Counted from the stretch's first letter, positions 1 to 10,257 are shown. The stretch is DNA of 64,000 nucleotides from Limnohabitans sp. (GCA_030158125.1 JAOATL010000024.1:248001-312000); one strand, 5' to 3'. Program-made: numbers and translations. The notes: generated by a model not told the origin, from the sequence alone.

Positions 1-2712
1 TTCGGCAGTCGTAACGACCGCTTGATCAAGCAATACCGCAAATCTGTGGCATTGATCAATGGCCTTGAAGCCGATTACGAAACACTCAGCGATGAGCAAC
101 TGCGTGCCAAGACCGACGAGTTCCGTGCGCGTGTTGCGCAGGGCGAGACCTTGGACAAGATTCTGCCCGAGGCGTTTGCGGTGGTTCGCGAAGGCTCCAA
201 GCGCATCATGAAAATGCGCCACTTTGACGTTCAAATGTTGGGCGGCATTTCATTGCACAACGGCAAAATTTCTGAAATGCGCACGGGCGAGGGCAAGACC
301 CTCACCGCCACGTTGGCGGTGTACCTCAATGCACTGGCCAACAAAGGCGTGCACGTGGTCACGGTCAACGACTATTTGGCCAGCCGCGATGCGCAGTGGA
401 TGGGCAAACTCTACAACTTCTTGGGCATGAGTGTGGGCATCAATTTGCCCCAGCTGTCGCGCGAAGAAAAGCAAGCCGCCTACAACGCAGACATCACCTA
501 CGGTACCAACAACGAGTTTGGCTTTGACTATCTGCGCGACAACATGGTCTACGAAGCCAAAGACCGCGTGCAACGTGGCCTGAATTACGCCATCGTCGAC
601 GAGGTCGATTCCATCCTGATTGACGAAGCGCGCACGCCGCTCATCATCAGCGGCCAAGCAGACGATCACACGGCCCAATACTTGGCCATGAACCAAGTGG
701 TGCCGATGCTCACGCGCCAAGAGGGCGAAGCCGATCCGCGTACAGGCGAAGGCATCACCAAGCCGGGCGATTTCACAGTAGATGAAAAATCACACCAAGT
801 TTTCTTGACGGAGCAAGGTCATGAAAATGCGGAACGCATTTTGGCCAGTGCGGGCCTGATTCCAGAAGGTGCCAGCCTCTACGACCCTGCCAACATTGCG
901 CTCATGCATCACCTCACGGCTGCTTTGCGTGCCAACCACATTTATCACCGCGATCAGCACTATGTCGTGCAAGAGGGTGAAATTGTCATTGTGGACGAGT
1001 TCACGGGGCGTCTCATGACAGGTCGCCGTTGGAGCGATGGTTTGCATCAAGCCGTGGAAGCCAAAGAAGGTGTGGCCATTCAGGCTGAAAACCAAACCAT
1101 GGCGTCTATCACCTTCCAAAACTATTTCCGTTTGTACGGCAAGTTAGGCGGCATGACGGGTACGGCCGACACCGAAGCCTACGAGTTTCAAGAAATCTAC
1201 GGTTTAGAAACGGTGGTCATTCCGCCCAACCGCATCAGCCGCCGCGAAGATCAGCTCGATCGCGTTTACAAATCAGCCCCTGAGAAATACAACGCGGCCA
1301 TTGACGACATCCGTGAATGTTTCGAGCGCGGCCAGCCCGTGTTGGTGGGCACCACGTCGATTGAAAACTCAGAGCTCATCTCTGAGATGCTCACCAAAGC
1401 CAAGCTGCCACACCAAGTGCTCAATGCCAAGCAGCATGCGCGCGAAGCCGACATCGTGGCTCAAGCAGGACGCCCAGGCATGATCACCATTGCCACCAAC
1501 ATGGCGGGCCGCGGTACCGACATTGTGTTGGGTGGCAACATCGAAAAAGACATTCAAACGGTTGAGGCCGATGAAAGTTTGGACGAACAAGCGCGCCAAG
1601 AAAGAATCGCAAGCTTGCGCACAGAATGGCTGCTTGTGCACGAGCAAGTCAAAACATTGGGTGGTTTGCGCATCATTGCCACAGAGCGCCATGAGTCACG
1701 TCGCATTGACAATCAGTTGCGTGGCCGCTCTGGCCGTCAGGGCGATCCTGGTTCATCCCGTTTCTATTTGAGCTTAGACGATCCGCTCATGCGCATTTTT
1801 GCGGGTGACCGTGTGCGCGCCATCATGGACCGTTTGAAAATGCCAGAAGGCGAAGCCATCGAAGCCGGCATGGTCACACGCAGCATTGAAAGTGCGCAGC
1901 GCAAAGTCGAAGCGCGCAATTTCGACATGCGTAAACAGTTGCTCGAGTACGACGACGTCTCTAACGATCAGCGCAAGGTCATTTACCAGCAGCGCAACGA
2001 CATCTTGGATGCCACTGAAATGGATGCGCAAATCACGGCATTGCGCGAGGGCAGTTTTGCCGACTTGGTGCGCCAGTACGTGCCTCAAGAAACGGTCGAA
2101 GAACAATGGGACTTGGCCGGTTTAGAGCGCGTTTTAAAAGACGAGTGGCAAATTGAATTGCCCTTGCGCGAGCAAGTGGCTGCAGCAACAGCCATTACCG
2201 ACGATGAAATTCTAGAGATGGTATTGGCTGCTGCCAACAACAGCTTCAAGCTCAAGTTGGCAACCGTCGGCGTCGAAAATTTTGTGCCTTTTGAACGCGT
2301 GGTGTTGCTGCAAAGCATTGACACGCACTGGCGCGAGCACCTCAGTGCGCTGGACTATTTACGACAAGGCATCCATTTGCGTGGCTATGCACAAAAGCAA
2401 CCCAAGCAAGAATACAAACGCGAAGCCTTTGAATTGTTTGGTCAACTGCTCGATTCTGTCAAAAACGAAGTGACACGCGTGCTCATGAATGTGCGGATTG
2501 AATCTAGCGAGCAAATTGAAGAAGCTGCACAAGTGTTGGAAGAGCGTGCAGAAAACATCAGCAACGTGACCTACACCGCGCCCGATGAACAAGGCCAGCA
2601 ACAGACGCAAGCAGAGTTTCAAAGCACGCTGATGGCGCCGGTGGGCCGCAACGATCCTTGCCCTTGTGGCAGCGGCAAAAAATTCAAGTTCTGCCACGGC
2701 AAATTGGCGTAA
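1..2712 (+). CDS. secA: SecA preprotein translocase ATPase (5' end outside window)
   Basis: SecA is the peripheral ATPase that drives unfolded preproteins through SecYEG. The frame is open from base 1 (it reads FGSRNDRL before the first possible TTG at 22), so the true start lies upstream. About 903 residues are visible, and the family is usually near 900-920, so only around a dozen residues are missing. Visible are the Walker A motif (MRTGEGKT), the [13 protein letters not shown] region of the first nucleotide-binding fold, [11 protein letters not shown] and [10 protein letters not shown] of the second, and the C-terminal zinc-binding SEC-C tail ([16 protein letters not shown]), which binds SecB and the ribosome. 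argJ follows after 9 bases. secB is also in this window, at 56164. Identification is essentially certain. Confidence 0.98.
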   Translation, partial: FGSRNDRLIKQYRKSVALINGLEADYETLSDEQLRAKTDEFRARVAQGETLDKILPEAFAVVREGSKRIMKMRHFDVQMLGGISLHNGKISEMRTGEGKTLTATLAVYLNALANKGVHVVTVNDYLASRDAQWMGKLYNFLGMSVGINLPQLSREEKQAAYNADITYGTNNEFGFDYLRDNMVYEAKDRVQRGLNYAIVDEVDSILIDEARTPLIISGQADDHTAQYLAMNQVVPMLTRQEGEADPRTGEGITKPGDFTVDEKSHQVFLTEQGHENAERILASAGLIPEGASLYDPANIALMHHLTAALRANHIYHRDQHYVVQEGEIVIVDEFTGRLMTGRRWSDGLHQAVEAKEGVAIQAENQTMASITFQNYFRLYGKLGGMTGTADTEAYEFQEIYGLETVVIPPNRISRREDQLDRVYKSAPEKYNAAIDDIRECFERGQPVLVGTTSIENSELISEMLTKAKLPHQVLNAKQHAREADIVAQAGRPGMITIATNMAGRGTDIVLGGNIEKDIQTVEADESLDEQARQERIASLRTEWLLVHEQVKTLGGLRIIATERHESRRIDNQLRGRSGRQGDPGSSRFYLSLDDPLMRIFAGDRVRAIMDRLKMPEGEAIEAGMVTRSIESAQRKVEARNFDMRKQLLEYDDVSNDQRKVIYQQRNDILDATEMDAQITALREGSFADLVRQYVPQETVEEQWDLAGLERVLKDEWQIELPLREQVAAATAITDDEILEMVLAAANNSFKLKLATVGVENFVPFERVVLLQSIDTHWREHLSALDYLRQGIHLRGYAQKQPKQEYKREAFELFGQLLDSVKNEVTRVLMNVRIESSEQIEEAAQVLEERAENISNVTYTAPDEQGQQQTQAEFQSTLMAPVGRNDPCPCGSGKKFKFCHGKLA

Positions 2713-2721
2713 GAGGCATTT

Positions 2722-3966
2722 ATGACTGTGAACCTGCAAGCTCCCAATCCTGCCAATATTTTGGCTGTTCCTGGCGTGCGTCTGGGCATTGCCGAAGCTG
2801 GCGTTCGCAAAGTCGGGCGCAAAGACTTGACAGTGATTTTGTTGGACGAAGGCACCGCTGTGGCGGGTGTGTTCACACAAAACAGATACTGCGCAGCACC
2901 TGTGCAGGTGTGTCGTGAGCACCTCAAACAAGTCAACACGGAAGCTGCGACGCAGATTCGCGCACTGGTCATCAATACGGGCAATGCCAATGCAGGCACA
3001 GGCGCCAAAGGCTTGGCCGATGCGCGCGCCACGGCAGACGCGCTGGCCACTTTGCTACAGGTCAAGCCGCAACAAGTCTTGCCGTTTTCGACCGGTGTGA
3101 TCATGGAAAACTTGCCCGTCGATCGCATTGTGGCGGGCATGCCCGCTGCATTGGCCGACGCACAGGCCGCGCATTGGGCCAAAGCAGCCGAAGGCATCAT
3201 GACCACCGACACGGTGCCCAAGGCTTTCAGTGCGCAAGTGGTGTTGTCTGGCCAAACGGTCACCATCACCGGCATCAGCAAAGGCGCGGGCATGATTCGC
3301 CCCAACATGGCCACCATGTTGGGCTTCTTGGCCACCGATGCCAACATCGATCCTGCTTTGTTGCCCGCACTGGCCACCGATTTGGCCAACGCCTCTTTCA
3401 ATCGCATCACCATTGATGGCGACACATCCACCAACGATTCGTTCATGGTGATGGCCACGCGCAAAGCTGCGCATGCCGTTATCACCGATTGGCATTCGGT
3501 CGATGGCCAAACATTGCGCGCAGCTTTGTTGTCGGTTGCACAGCAATTGGCACACGCCATTGTGCGAGACGGTGAAGGCGCTACCAAGTTCATCACCATT
3601 CGTGTGGAAGGTGGCAAAACATCTGACGAATGCCGTTTGGCGGCTTACGCCATTGCCCATTCGCCTTTGGTCAAAACCGCATTCTTTGCCAGCGATCCCA
3701 ACCTGGGCCGCATCTTGGCGGCTGTGGGCTACGCAGGCATTCACGACCTCGATCAAGATTTGATCGGCTTGCATCTAGACGATGTGTGCGTGGTTCAAAA
3801 CGGTGGCCGCAATCCAGCCTACCAAGAAGCCGATGGCCAGCGCGTCATGAAGCAAAGTGAAATTACCATTCGCGTCAATTTGGGTCGTGGCAATGCCGTC
3901 GATACTGTCTGGACCTGCGACCTCAGCCACGACTATGTCTCCATCAACGCGGACTACCGTTCATGA
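2722..3966 (+). CDS. argJ: Bifunctional ornithine acetyltransferase / N-acetylglutamate synthase ArgJ
   Basis: ArgJ moves the acetyl group from N-acetylornithine to glutamate and, in the bifunctional form, also makes N-acetylglutamate from acetyl-CoA, giving the cyclic arginine pathway. The 414-residue length is typical. The self-cleavage site is visible as [16 protein letters not shown]. The nucleophile should be Thr198, which becomes the N-terminus of the beta chain after autoproteolysis. The ATG at 2722 is 9 bases after secA. The last four bases overlap the start of the next gene (ATGA at 3963-3966), which suggests translational coupling. Whether it is bi- or monofunctional cannot be decided from sequence alone. 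Confidence 0.97.
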   Translation: MTVNLQAPNPANILAVPGVRLGIAEAGVRKVGRKDLTVILLDEGTAVAGVFTQNRYCAAPVQVCREHLKQVNTEAATQIRALVINTGNANAGTGAKGLADARATADALATLLQVKPQQVLPFSTGVIMENLPVDRIVAGMPAALADAQAAHWAKAAEGIMTTDTVPKAFSAQVVLSGQTVTITGISKGAGMIRPNMATMLGFLATDANIDPALLPALATDLANASFNRITIDGDTSTNDSFMVMATRKAAHAVITDWHSVDGQTLRAALLSVAQQLAHAIVRDGEGATKFITIRVEGGKTSDECRLAAYAIAHSPLVKTAFFASDPNLGRILAAVGYAGIHDLDQDLIGLHLDDVCVVQNGGRNPAYQEADGQRVMKQSEITIRVNLGRGNAVDTVWTCDLSHDYVSINADYRS

Positions 3967-4865
3967 GCGCTGCCATTGAAAAACTCTTAGAGCGTGCTGT
4001 GCTCATGCTGGAGCGCTTGGAACGCGTCTTGCCGCAGCCCCTCAGTCAGCCCGACTGGAACGAGGCCATTGCTTGGCGCTATCGCAAGCGTGCGTCTGGC
4101 CATGGTGTGTTGGAAGGCGTTCGACATGTCTCTGACATGAGTTTGAATGACCTTCAAGAAATTGATGGTCAAAAAGAAAAGCTGCAACAAAACACCTTGC
4201 AGTTTGTACAAGGCTTGCCAGCCAACAATGTGCTCCTCACGGGGTCTCGTGGCACGGGCAAATCATCCTTGATCAAAGCGTGTTTGAACGCCTACGCCTC
4301 ACAAGGTTTGCGCCTCATTGAGGTGGACAAAGAAGACCTCACCGATTTGCCTGACATCGTCGATGTGGTGGCCGGCCGTGCCGAAAAATTCATTATCTTT
4401 TGTGATGACCTGAGTTTTGAAGACGGTGAAGGCGGCTACAAAGCTTTGAAATCTATTCTCGACGGCTCCGTGGCTGCATCAACACCCAATGTGCTGATTT
4501 ATGCCACCAGCAATCGCCGCCATTTGTTGCCCGAGCACATGAAGGACAACCTCACCTACACGCACACCGAAGACGGCGAAGTTCATCCAGGCGAAGTGAT
4601 TGAAGAAAAAATTTCTTTGTCGGAGCGTTTTGGTTTGTGGATCAGCTTCTACCCCTTCTCGCAAGACGAATACCTCACCATCGTGGCCCAGTGGCTCAAA
4701 TCACTGGGTGCATCAGACGCCGTCATTCAATCCTCTGGCCCCGAGGCCTTGGTCTGGGCGCTGGAACGGGGTTCACGCAGTGGGCGCGTGGCATATCAGT
4801 TTGCGCGCGATTACGTGGGTCGCATGGGCCAGACAGCAGCTGCTGGCACCCCTCGCAGTTTGTGA
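3963..4865 (+). CDS. DUF815-family AAA ATPase
   Basis: This 300-residue protein belongs to the DUF815 P-loop ATPase family, whose cellular role is not well defined. A helical N-terminal part is followed by a Walker A motif, GSRGTGKS, at residues 94-101. Next come a Walker B-like segment ([11 protein letters not shown]) and the family block with [16 protein letters not shown], where an arginine finger is expected. The start overlaps the argJ stop as ATGA. The MutT gene begins 8 bases after the stop, so argJ, this gene and mutT are likely one transcription unit. The family assignment is firm. The function is not, and the linkage to mutT is only suggestive. Confidence 0.9.
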   Translation: MSAAIEKLLERAVLMLERLERVLPQPLSQPDWNEAIAWRYRKRASGHGVLEGVRHVSDMSLNDLQEIDGQKEKLQQNTLQFVQGLPANNVLLTGSRGTGKSSLIKACLNAYASQGLRLIEVDKEDLTDLPDIVDVVAGRAEKFIIFCDDLSFEDGEGGYKALKSILDGSVAASTPNVLIYATSNRRHLLPEHMKDNLTYTHTEDGEVHPGEVIEEKISLSERFGLWISFYPFSQDEYLTIVAQWLKSLGASDAVIQSSGPEALVWALERGSRSGRVAYQFARDYVGRMGQTAAAGTPRSL

Positions 4866-4873
4866 GTCAGCCC

Positions 4874-5356
4874 ATGACTGGCAACCACAAGACTTTGCTG
4901 GTGGCCGATGCCCACTTGCAGCGTGAAGGGGGCTCCGACCGCGCCACTGTCGATGTGGCGGTGGGCATTCTCATCAATTCAGACGATCAGTTTTTGCTGA
5001 CATCGCGCCCACCCGGCAAAGTGTACGAAGGCTATTGGGAGTTTCCAGGCGGCAAGCTGGAAGCTGGTGAAACGGTGGCTCAGGCTTTAACGCGCGAGCT
5101 GCATGAGGAGCTGGGCCTGCACATTGGCGAAGTGCAATTGTGGCAACAGCAACTGGTCGACTATCCTCATGCTTTGGTGCGGCTTAATTTTTGCAAGGTG
5201 CGGCAGTGGCAGGGCGAACTGGAAATGCGTGAGGGTCAGCGTTATGCCTGGCAGACCTTGCCTGTTCAAGTGGTGCCTGTGTTGCCCGGCACAATGCCAG
5301 TGTTGGCCTTGCTGGCCGAAGAGCGCGGCTTTGAGGGTGCCACGCATTCAAATTGA
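4874..5356 (+). CDS. mutT: MutT-type Nudix hydrolase (8-oxo-dGTP diphosphatase-like)
   Basis: A Nudix enzyme of 160 residues, expected to clear oxidised (d)GTP. The complete Nudix box lies at residues 60-82, with Gly60, Glu66 and the RELHEELGL core (Arg74, Glu75, Glu78, Glu79). The surrounding pattern, with TSRPPGKVYEGYWEFPGGK before the box, is typical of MutT. An in-frame upstream extension exists, but it lies inside the DUF815 gene, so the ATG at 4874, 8 bases after that gene, is preferred. It converges on yacG with a single base between the two stop codons and no visible terminator. Substrate specificity is inferred from similarity only. Confidence 0.9.
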   Translation: MTGNHKTLLVADAHLQREGGSDRATVDVAVGILINSDDQFLLTSRPPGKVYEGYWEFPGGKLEAGETVAQALTRELHEELGLHIGEVQLWQQQLVDYPHALVRLNFCKVRQWQGELEMREGQRYAWQTLPVQVVPVLPGTMPVLALLAEERGFEGATHSN

Positions 5357-5357
5357 C

Positions 5358-5564
5358 TTACTGCAGCTTGGGATCGCCAAAATTTTCTTGATCTGGCGGA
5401 TTGTCTTCGGGCACTCTGAAGCTTTCATTGGCCCAGGCACCTAAATCGATGCCCTTGCAACGGGCACTGCAAAAAGGGCGGTAACTGTTTTGTGAACTGA
5501 ACAAACTAGGGCCGCCGCAGGTGGGGCACTTCACGTGTTTGGGCTTGGAAAATGGTTCGCTCAT
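5358..5564 (-). CDS. yacG: DNA gyrase inhibitor / zinc-binding protein YacG
   Basis: YacG is a small zinc protein; in Escherichia coli it binds GyrB and inhibits gyrase. This copy has 68 residues. The four zinc ligands are Cys13, Cys16, Cys32 and Cys36 (CPTC then FCSARC), followed by the family-typical IDLGAWANESFRVP. It is the last gene of the minus-strand coaE-zapD-yacG run, the same order seen in many beta- and gammaproteobacteria. The acidic, proline-rich tail is normal for the family. Confidence 0.95.
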   Translation of the reverse strand: MSEPFSKPKHVKCPTCGGPSLFSSQNSYRPFCSARCKGIDLGAWANESFRVPEDNPPDQENFGDPKLQ

Positions 5565-5601
5565 GAGCGTCTCACAAATCGGGTAAGGCGGCCTCTGCGG
5601 T

Positions 5602-6357
5602 TTAGGCGCAGAGTGTCATCTCAAAAGGTGTGTCGTCTCGGCTTGCCAGTAACTTGCCATCTGCTTGTTGCTGCATGAGGCGGATGACCACCAACAGACG
5701 GTTGCAACTGATCTCGGGTGTGAGGTTCAGGCTGTCGTCGATGCGCAAGCGCAGCAGTTGAAAGTTACGACCTTGCGGCAAGTTTTGCTGAAGTTGCCCG
5801 GCTGTGGCCATGACCTTTTGGGTACTGCCCGACTCACGCAACATTTTGAGCATGAGCTGAATGGACATGGCCAAAGGCGCAAAGTGCTGTGACCATTCAA
5901 ATAAGTTGGCTTGACGTGCCGCTGGGGTGTGGTGTTGCCATGCATGGTAAGCCGGCAAGTCAAACTCACAGGTGCCACCCGGAATGGCGGTACGGCTGCG
6001 AATGCTGTTCAAGAATTCACTTTCGCTAAGCGCGCTGCCCATCTTGCCCACCATGCTGTTGAGTGTCTCAAAGCGTTGGTCAAGCTGCTCGATGATGAGG
6101 TCCAGCGCTTGTTCCGAAATGGAGGGGTTGCCGCGGTAGGCATTGAGCTGTTGCTTGTGGCGCTCGATGTCTTTGAGAATTTCTGACTTGAGTTCGGAGC
6201 GCGAGGCCACTTCCATGATTTCAAAAATCGTGGTGAGGGCGTAGTGATGGTCCATTGCCTCGGTACGTTGGCAGAGCTTGTTGAAGCGTGCAAACAAATG
6301 TTGCAGGCGCAAGTAAGTCCGAATGCGTTCGTTGAGGGGGTATTCGTAAAGTATCAC
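5602..6357 (-). CDS. zapD: Cell division protein ZapD (Z-ring-associated)
   Basis: ZapD binds the FtsZ C-terminal tail and bundles FtsZ filaments at the division site. The protein has 251 residues and opens with the family signature ILYEYPLNERIRTYLRL. The rest is a mostly helical domain with a later beta-rich part, and the length matches the E. coli protein. The start codon is GTG (at 6357, minus strand). It lies 22 bases downstream of coaE and upstream of yacG, the classical coaE-zapD-yacG order, so co-transcription from the pil/coaE side is likely. Confidence 0.95.
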   Translation of the reverse strand: MILYEYPLNERIRTYLRLQHLFARFNKLCQRTEAMDHHYALTTIFEIMEVASRSELKSEILKDIERHKQQLNAYRGNPSISEQALDLIIEQLDQRFETLNSMVGKMGSALSESEFLNSIRSRTAIPGGTCEFDLPAYHAWQHHTPAARQANLFEWSQHFAPLAMSIQLMLKMLRESGSTQKVMATAGQLQQNLPQGRNFQLLRLRIDDSLNLTPEISCNRLLVVIRLMQQQADGKLLASRDDTPFEMTLCA

Positions 6358-6379
6358 GCTGCGTCTTTCAGTAGCAAGA

Positions 6380-6994
6380 TCATAGCTCGAAGCGGACCAT
6401 CATTTCGTGCGCCAGTTGTTTGAGTTGGGCTAAATCGATGCCTTCGTTGTAGATGACGGCGTCTGCGCATGCCAGGCGCTGGGCGCGTGTGGCTTGTTGG
6501 GCCATGATGCGCTCAATGTCAGCGCGAGGCATTTGGCTGCGTGCCATCACGCGCTGAATTTGCGTCTCGGTTTGGCAGTCGACCACGCAGACCCAATCGA
6601 CTTGGCGGCGCCAGCGCTCGCCCGACTCCACCAGCAATGGCACGTCAAACACCAAGCAGCTTTTGCCAGCATCGATGGCCGCTTGTGTCTGGGTCTGCAA
6701 TGTCTGTGCAACCAAGGGATGGACAATGGCTTCTAATTGGCGCTTGGTTTGGGGGTTGGAAAATACCAAGTCGCGCATGGCGACACGGTCCATGTCACCC
6801 TCTGGTGTGATGAGTTGTTGGCCAAATTGTGCCAAGATGGCTGGCATGGCCAAACCGCCCGCTTGCGTCAACGATCTGGCGATGGCATCTGCATCCATGA
6901 CGGCGGCCCCTGCTTGCGCCATCAACGCGGCAACGGTGCTTTTGCCGCTGCCAATGCCCCCTGTGAGCCCAAGACGAACAGGCAAATGCGTCAA
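6380..6994 (-). CDS. coaE: Dephospho-CoA kinase
   Basis: CoaE phosphorylates the ribose 3'-OH of dephospho-CoA in the last step of coenzyme A synthesis. The P-loop GLTGGIGSGKST is at residues 9-20, followed by MDADAIAR, which is typical of the substrate-binding region. Length is 204 residues. The only plausible start in frame is TTG at 6994. A GGGAG ribosome-binding site sits about 9 bases upstream, and an upstream in-frame stop excludes an ATG. The pilD stop is only 4 bases away, so coaE looks translationally linked to the pilus operon, as in many proteobacteria. Confidence 0.96.
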   Translation of the reverse strand: MTHLPVRLGLTGGIGSGKSTVAALMAQAGAAVMDADAIARSLTQAGGLAMPAILAQFGQQLITPEGDMDRVAMRDLVFSNPQTKRQLEAIVHPLVAQTLQTQTQAAIDAGKSCLVFDVPLLVESGERWRRQVDWVCVVDCQTETQIQRVMARSQMPRADIERIMAQQATRAQRLACADAVIYNEGIDLAQLKQLAHEMMVRFEL

Positions 6995-6998
6995 CGGC

Positions 6999-7856
6999 TC
7001 ACACTCCCATGGAAATACCTAGAAAGAAACATGCGAATCCAGACAGGGCTAAAAAAGGTCCAAAAGCGAAGTACCCATTGTGACCCAGTTGCCCCCGCAT
7101 TTTTTGCACAAGCCCAAAAATGAGGCCAGAAACGGATGCAAGCAACAGCAATGGCAGCAAGCTCCAAACCCCCACCCAGGCCCCCAGTGCCGCCAGCAGC
7201 TTGAGGTCGCCCTGGCCCATGCCGTCTTTGCCCGACCAGGTTTGAAAGGCCCACCCGACAGCCCACAAAATACTGTAGCCCAGCACTGCGCCCGACAGTG
7301 CTTGCATGAGCGGCGTCGGTGTCAGTGACATGGCGCTGCCGATGAGCCCCACCCACAAAAGCGCCTGCGTGAGGACATCGGGTAACAGGAACGTCTCGGC
7401 ATCGATCCAAGCCAAGGCCAGTAGCGCAGCCGCAAAAAAACAGGCCATCCATGCTTGTGCCGTCCAGCCAAACTTGAGCAGACACAAAGTGAACAGCACA
7501 CTGGTGGCGATTTCGATGAAGGGGTAGCGCCAAGAAATGACAGCACCGCAATGCCGACACCGGCCCTTGGCAATTGCATAAGAAAAGACGGGGATGAGCG
7601 CATGCCATTGCAAGGCCTGCTGGCATGTTGGGCAATGCGAACGGGGGGTGTGCAGATTGAAGGGTGCAGTGAGAGCGTCTGAGCTCAAAATCATGATGGG
7701 CAGGCGATAGATGAGGACATTTAGAAAACTGCCAATGACGAGACCCACCACGGCAAACAGCAGCACTTGCATGACCGTGATGTGGGCCAACTGGGGCATG
7801 ACCCAACCCATGGCCCCTGGGGGCATCAGCAAATTAGGCCAAGACGAGAGGGGCAT
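6999..7856 (-). CDS. pilD: Type IV prepilin leader peptidase / N-methylase PilD
   Basis: PilD cleaves and N-methylates type IV prepilins and pseudopilins at the inner membrane. The 285-residue product has the N-terminal block with GLVIGSFLNVLIYRLP, the zinc-type cysteine pairs Cys75/Cys78 and Cys100/Cys103, and several membrane helices. The aspartyl protease residues are predicted at Asp152 and at Asp217 of the GxGD motif. The frame extends further upstream into pilC. The ATG at 7856 is chosen because it shares one base with the pilC stop (TGATG), a standard coupling arrangement, and gives the normal N-terminus. Confidence 0.95.
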   Translation of the reverse strand: MPLSSWPNLLMPPGAMGWVMPQLAHITVMQVLLFAVVGLVIGSFLNVLIYRLPIMILSSDALTAPFNLHTPRSHCPTCQQALQWHALIPVFSYAIAKGRCRHCGAVISWRYPFIEIATSVLFTLCLLKFGWTAQAWMACFFAAALLALAWIDAETFLLPDVLTQALLWVGLIGSAMSLTPTPLMQALSGAVLGYSILWAVGWAFQTWSGKDGMGQGDLKLLAALGAWVGVWSLLPLLLLASVSGLIFGLVQKMRGQLGHNGYFAFGPFLALSGFACFFLGISMGV

Positions 7857-8983
7857 CAAAATACTTGTCCTAAATTGAAAATGGGTAAGTACAGCGCAAT
7901 CAACACACCGCCAATGACAGTGCCTAAAAACACCATGAGGACGGGTTCTAACAGGGTGGTGAGCTGCGCGACACGTTGATTCAAATCGGCCACCATGAGT
8001 TGCGCGGCTTTTTCTAACAACTCGGCCAAGCCACCGGTTTCCTCGCCAATGGCGCACATTTGAACCAAGACAGGTTGGAACAATTTCGATTTTGACATGG
8101 CCACGCTTAAACCGCTACCTTCTTGGATGAGGCGCATGAGTTCGTTTGCATGCGCCTGAAGCTGTGGCGAGCCTGAAGCGGCGGCGGCTGGCATGAGGGC
8201 TTCAGAAATGGGGATGCCGGCTGCCACCAAGGCTGACAAGGTGAGCGACCATTTGGCTGTGCGACTGCTTTGCAGCAAAGCCCCCACAATGGGCAGTTGA
8301 CAGATGGCGGCCTCCCACCACAATTGCAGGGCATTTGATCGGCGGTGAGCGCGCATAAAAAACGCACCGGTCATCGCACACAAGGCCAAGACCAGCCAGC
8401 CCCATTGCGTTATGCCGCGACTGACACTGACCAGCAGTTGTGTGGGTGCGGGCAGCTGAGCGCCCATGCTTTGAAATACTTCTTCAAACTGTGGCACCAC
8501 CCACACCAGGATCACCATCACAACACCAAAGGCCACTGCCAAAATACAAGTGGGGTAAATCAGGGCATTGTGGATTTTGGCCTTCAAGAGCCGGTTGGCC
8601 TCGAGGGTGTCGGCCAAGCGATTCAGCAGCTTGTCCAAAATGCCAGCAGACTCGCCTGCTTGAAGCAGGTTGCAATAAAGGGTGTCAAACGTGTGCGGGT
8701 GTTTTTGAAAGGCCACATGCAAGCTGCAGCCTGCGCTGACGTCTTGTTGTAACTGGTTCAAAATTTTGATTAAAACTTGCTGTGTGCGAGCCGAGCCAAC
8801 AGCACTTTGCGCGAGTAACTCAAAGGCTTGCACTAGCGGAATGCCTGCACACATCAAGGCCGACCATTGCCGTGTGAACACGGCCAAGGTTTGCGCTGGA
8901 ATGCGGTGCGTTGACATGGGTGAATGGGTTGCAACAGGTGCGCGGCGCGCTAAAGCCCGTGCCATGGCCGCATGTGTACTCAT
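7856..8983 (-). CDS. pilC: Type IV pilus inner-membrane platform protein PilC (GspF family)
   Basis: PilC is the integral-membrane platform that couples the assembly ATPase to pilin polymerisation. Two GspF domains are visible: an N-terminal one (residues about 25-145, with AGIPLVQAFELLAQS) and a C-terminal one with AAGIPISEALMPAAAAS and CAIGEETGGLAELLEKAA. The C-terminal hydrophobic helix is LEPVLMVFLGTVIGGVLIALYL in outline. The start at 8983 overlaps the pilB stop as ATGA; the longer in-frame version lies inside pilB. At 375 residues it is somewhat shorter than the usual 400 or so, mainly at the N-terminus. Confidence 0.93.
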   Translation of the reverse strand: MSTHAAMARALARRAPVATHSPMSTHRIPAQTLAVFTRQWSALMCAGIPLVQAFELLAQSAVGSARTQQVLIKILNQLQQDVSAGCSLHVAFQKHPHTFDTLYCNLLQAGESAGILDKLLNRLADTLEANRLLKAKIHNALIYPTCILAVAFGVVMVILVWVVPQFEEVFQSMGAQLPAPTQLLVSVSRGITQWGWLVLALCAMTGAFFMRAHRRSNALQLWWEAAICQLPIVGALLQSSRTAKWSLTLSALVAAGIPISEALMPAAAASGSPQLQAHANELMRLIQEGSGLSVAMSKSKLFQPVLVQMCAIGEETGGLAELLEKAAQLMVADLNQRVAQLTTLLEPVLMVFLGTVIGGVLIALYLPIFNLGQVF

Positions 8984-10194
8984 GCGATGTGCTCGGTTTG
9001 TGCCAACACCTCGGTCAGGGACGTGATGCCTCGGGCCGCTTGCATCAAACCGGCATGGCGCAGGCTGTGAACGCCTTCTTTGTGGGCTTGTGCTGCCAGT
9101 TGTGCATGACTGGCTTCGCATAAGACCAAATGACGCAGGCCGGCACTCATGGGCATGACTTCAAAAATACCGATGCGTCCCCAATAGCCTTTGTGACATT
9201 GCGCACAACCTTGCGGACTGAAAAAAGCAGGCTCAAAGGAGAAGTCTTTGACGGACATTTGCAAGCCCAATTTGCCCAACGCTTGACTGGACACATGCAT
9301 AGGCTGACGGCAATGCAAGCACAAACGCCTGATGAGCCGTTGGGCAGAGATGAGGCTGATGCTGGCGCTGAGGTTGTAGGCGGCCACCCCCATGTTGCGC
9401 AGCCGAACGATGGCCCCTACCGCATCGTTGGTGTGCAAAGTGGACATGACCAAATGCCCGGTTTGCGAGGCCTTGATGGCGATGTCGGCGGTTTCTGAGT
9501 CTCTGATTTCGCCCACCATGAGCACGTCTGGGTCTTGCCTTAAAAAGGCCTTGAGTGAACTGGCGAAATTCAAGCCAATGTGTTCTTTGACGTTGACCTG
9601 GTTGATGCCACTCAATTGAATTTCTGATGGGTCTTCTACCGTGGCAATGTTGACTTCAGGACGGTTCAAAAGGTGCAAGCAGGCATACAGTGATTGCGAT
9701 TTGCCCGAGCCTGTGGGGCCAGTGACCAAAATCAGTCCTTGCGGTTTGTGAATGGCCTCCAGCATGCGTTGTTTTTCGGGCGTGCCATAACCCAGTTGGT
9801 CTAGGTCTAGTTGTGTCAGGTCTGTGGCCAACACCCGAACCACTAATTTTTCGCCAAACAAAGTGGGCAGTGTGCTGACCCTTAAATTCAAGCGCTGTAA
9901 ATTGCGCAGGCCAACGGTCATGCGGCCGTCTTGCGGCAGGCGTTTTTCGGCAATGTCTAGCTTGGCCAGAACTTTGATGCGAGAAGCAATTTGATCTTTG
10001 AATGCGTAGGGTGGTGGTGGAATTTCCTGCAAGACACCGTCCACGCGCAAACGAACGCGGTAAAAGTTTTCGAAGGGTTCGAAATGGAGGTCGGAGGCGC
10101 GCAACTTGGATGCGGTTTCCCACGCGTGTTGCAGGTAGTGCACCACAGGCGCTTCAACGGCCGAGCGTTGAAAGTCGGAAGAAGGGCGTTCCAT
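8980..10194 (-). CDS. pilB: Type IV pilus assembly ATPase, PilB/GspE family, lacking the N-terminal domain
   Basis: A secretion-type hexameric ATPase that powers pilus extension. Of 404 residues, the N2-like domain spans about 15-130 and the RecA-like core follows, with Walker A GPTGSGKS at 159-166, an Asp box, DVLMVGEIRDSETADIAIKA for Walker B, and a His box (STLHTND). The zinc tetracysteine motif is also present (LCLHC and GCAQC). Typical PilB proteins run to about 570 residues; the N-terminal MshEN/GspE-N domain is absent. A stop codon in frame 15 bases upstream of the ATG rules out a longer form in this frame. Context with pilC and pilD makes the pilus role likely. Confidence 0.9.
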   Translation of the reverse strand: MERPSSDFQRSAVEAPVVHYLQHAWETASKLRASDLHFEPFENFYRVRLRVDGVLQEIPPPPYAFKDQIASRIKVLAKLDIAEKRLPQDGRMTVGLRNLQRLNLRVSTLPTLFGEKLVVRVLATDLTQLDLDQLGYGTPEKQRMLEAIHKPQGLILVTGPTGSGKSQSLYACLHLLNRPEVNIATVEDPSEIQLSGINQVNVKEHIGLNFASSLKAFLRQDPDVLMVGEIRDSETADIAIKASQTGHLVMSTLHTNDAVGAIVRLRNMGVAAYNLSASISLISAQRLIRRLCLHCRQPMHVSSQALGKLGLQMSVKDFSFEPAFFSPQGCAQCHKGYWGRIGIFEVMPMSAGLRHLVLCEASHAQLAAQAHKEGVHSLRHAGLMQAARGITSLTEVLAQTEHIA

Positions 10195-10257
10195 TTGCGG
10201 ACCGTTTCATCATGTCAGGGCATGCCATGATGCGCGCAAACATACGCGAAAAATCAG

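Noticed and set aside
2619-3617. 332-codon open frame on the minus strand opposite argJ
   Set aside because: It is a frame shadow of argJ: low-complexity Ala/Ser/Met-rich translation, no family match and no ribosome-binding site.
7857-8057. Upstream extension of pilD (67 residues)
   Set aside because: It lies inside pilC in another frame. The TGATG junction at 7856 marks the normal start.
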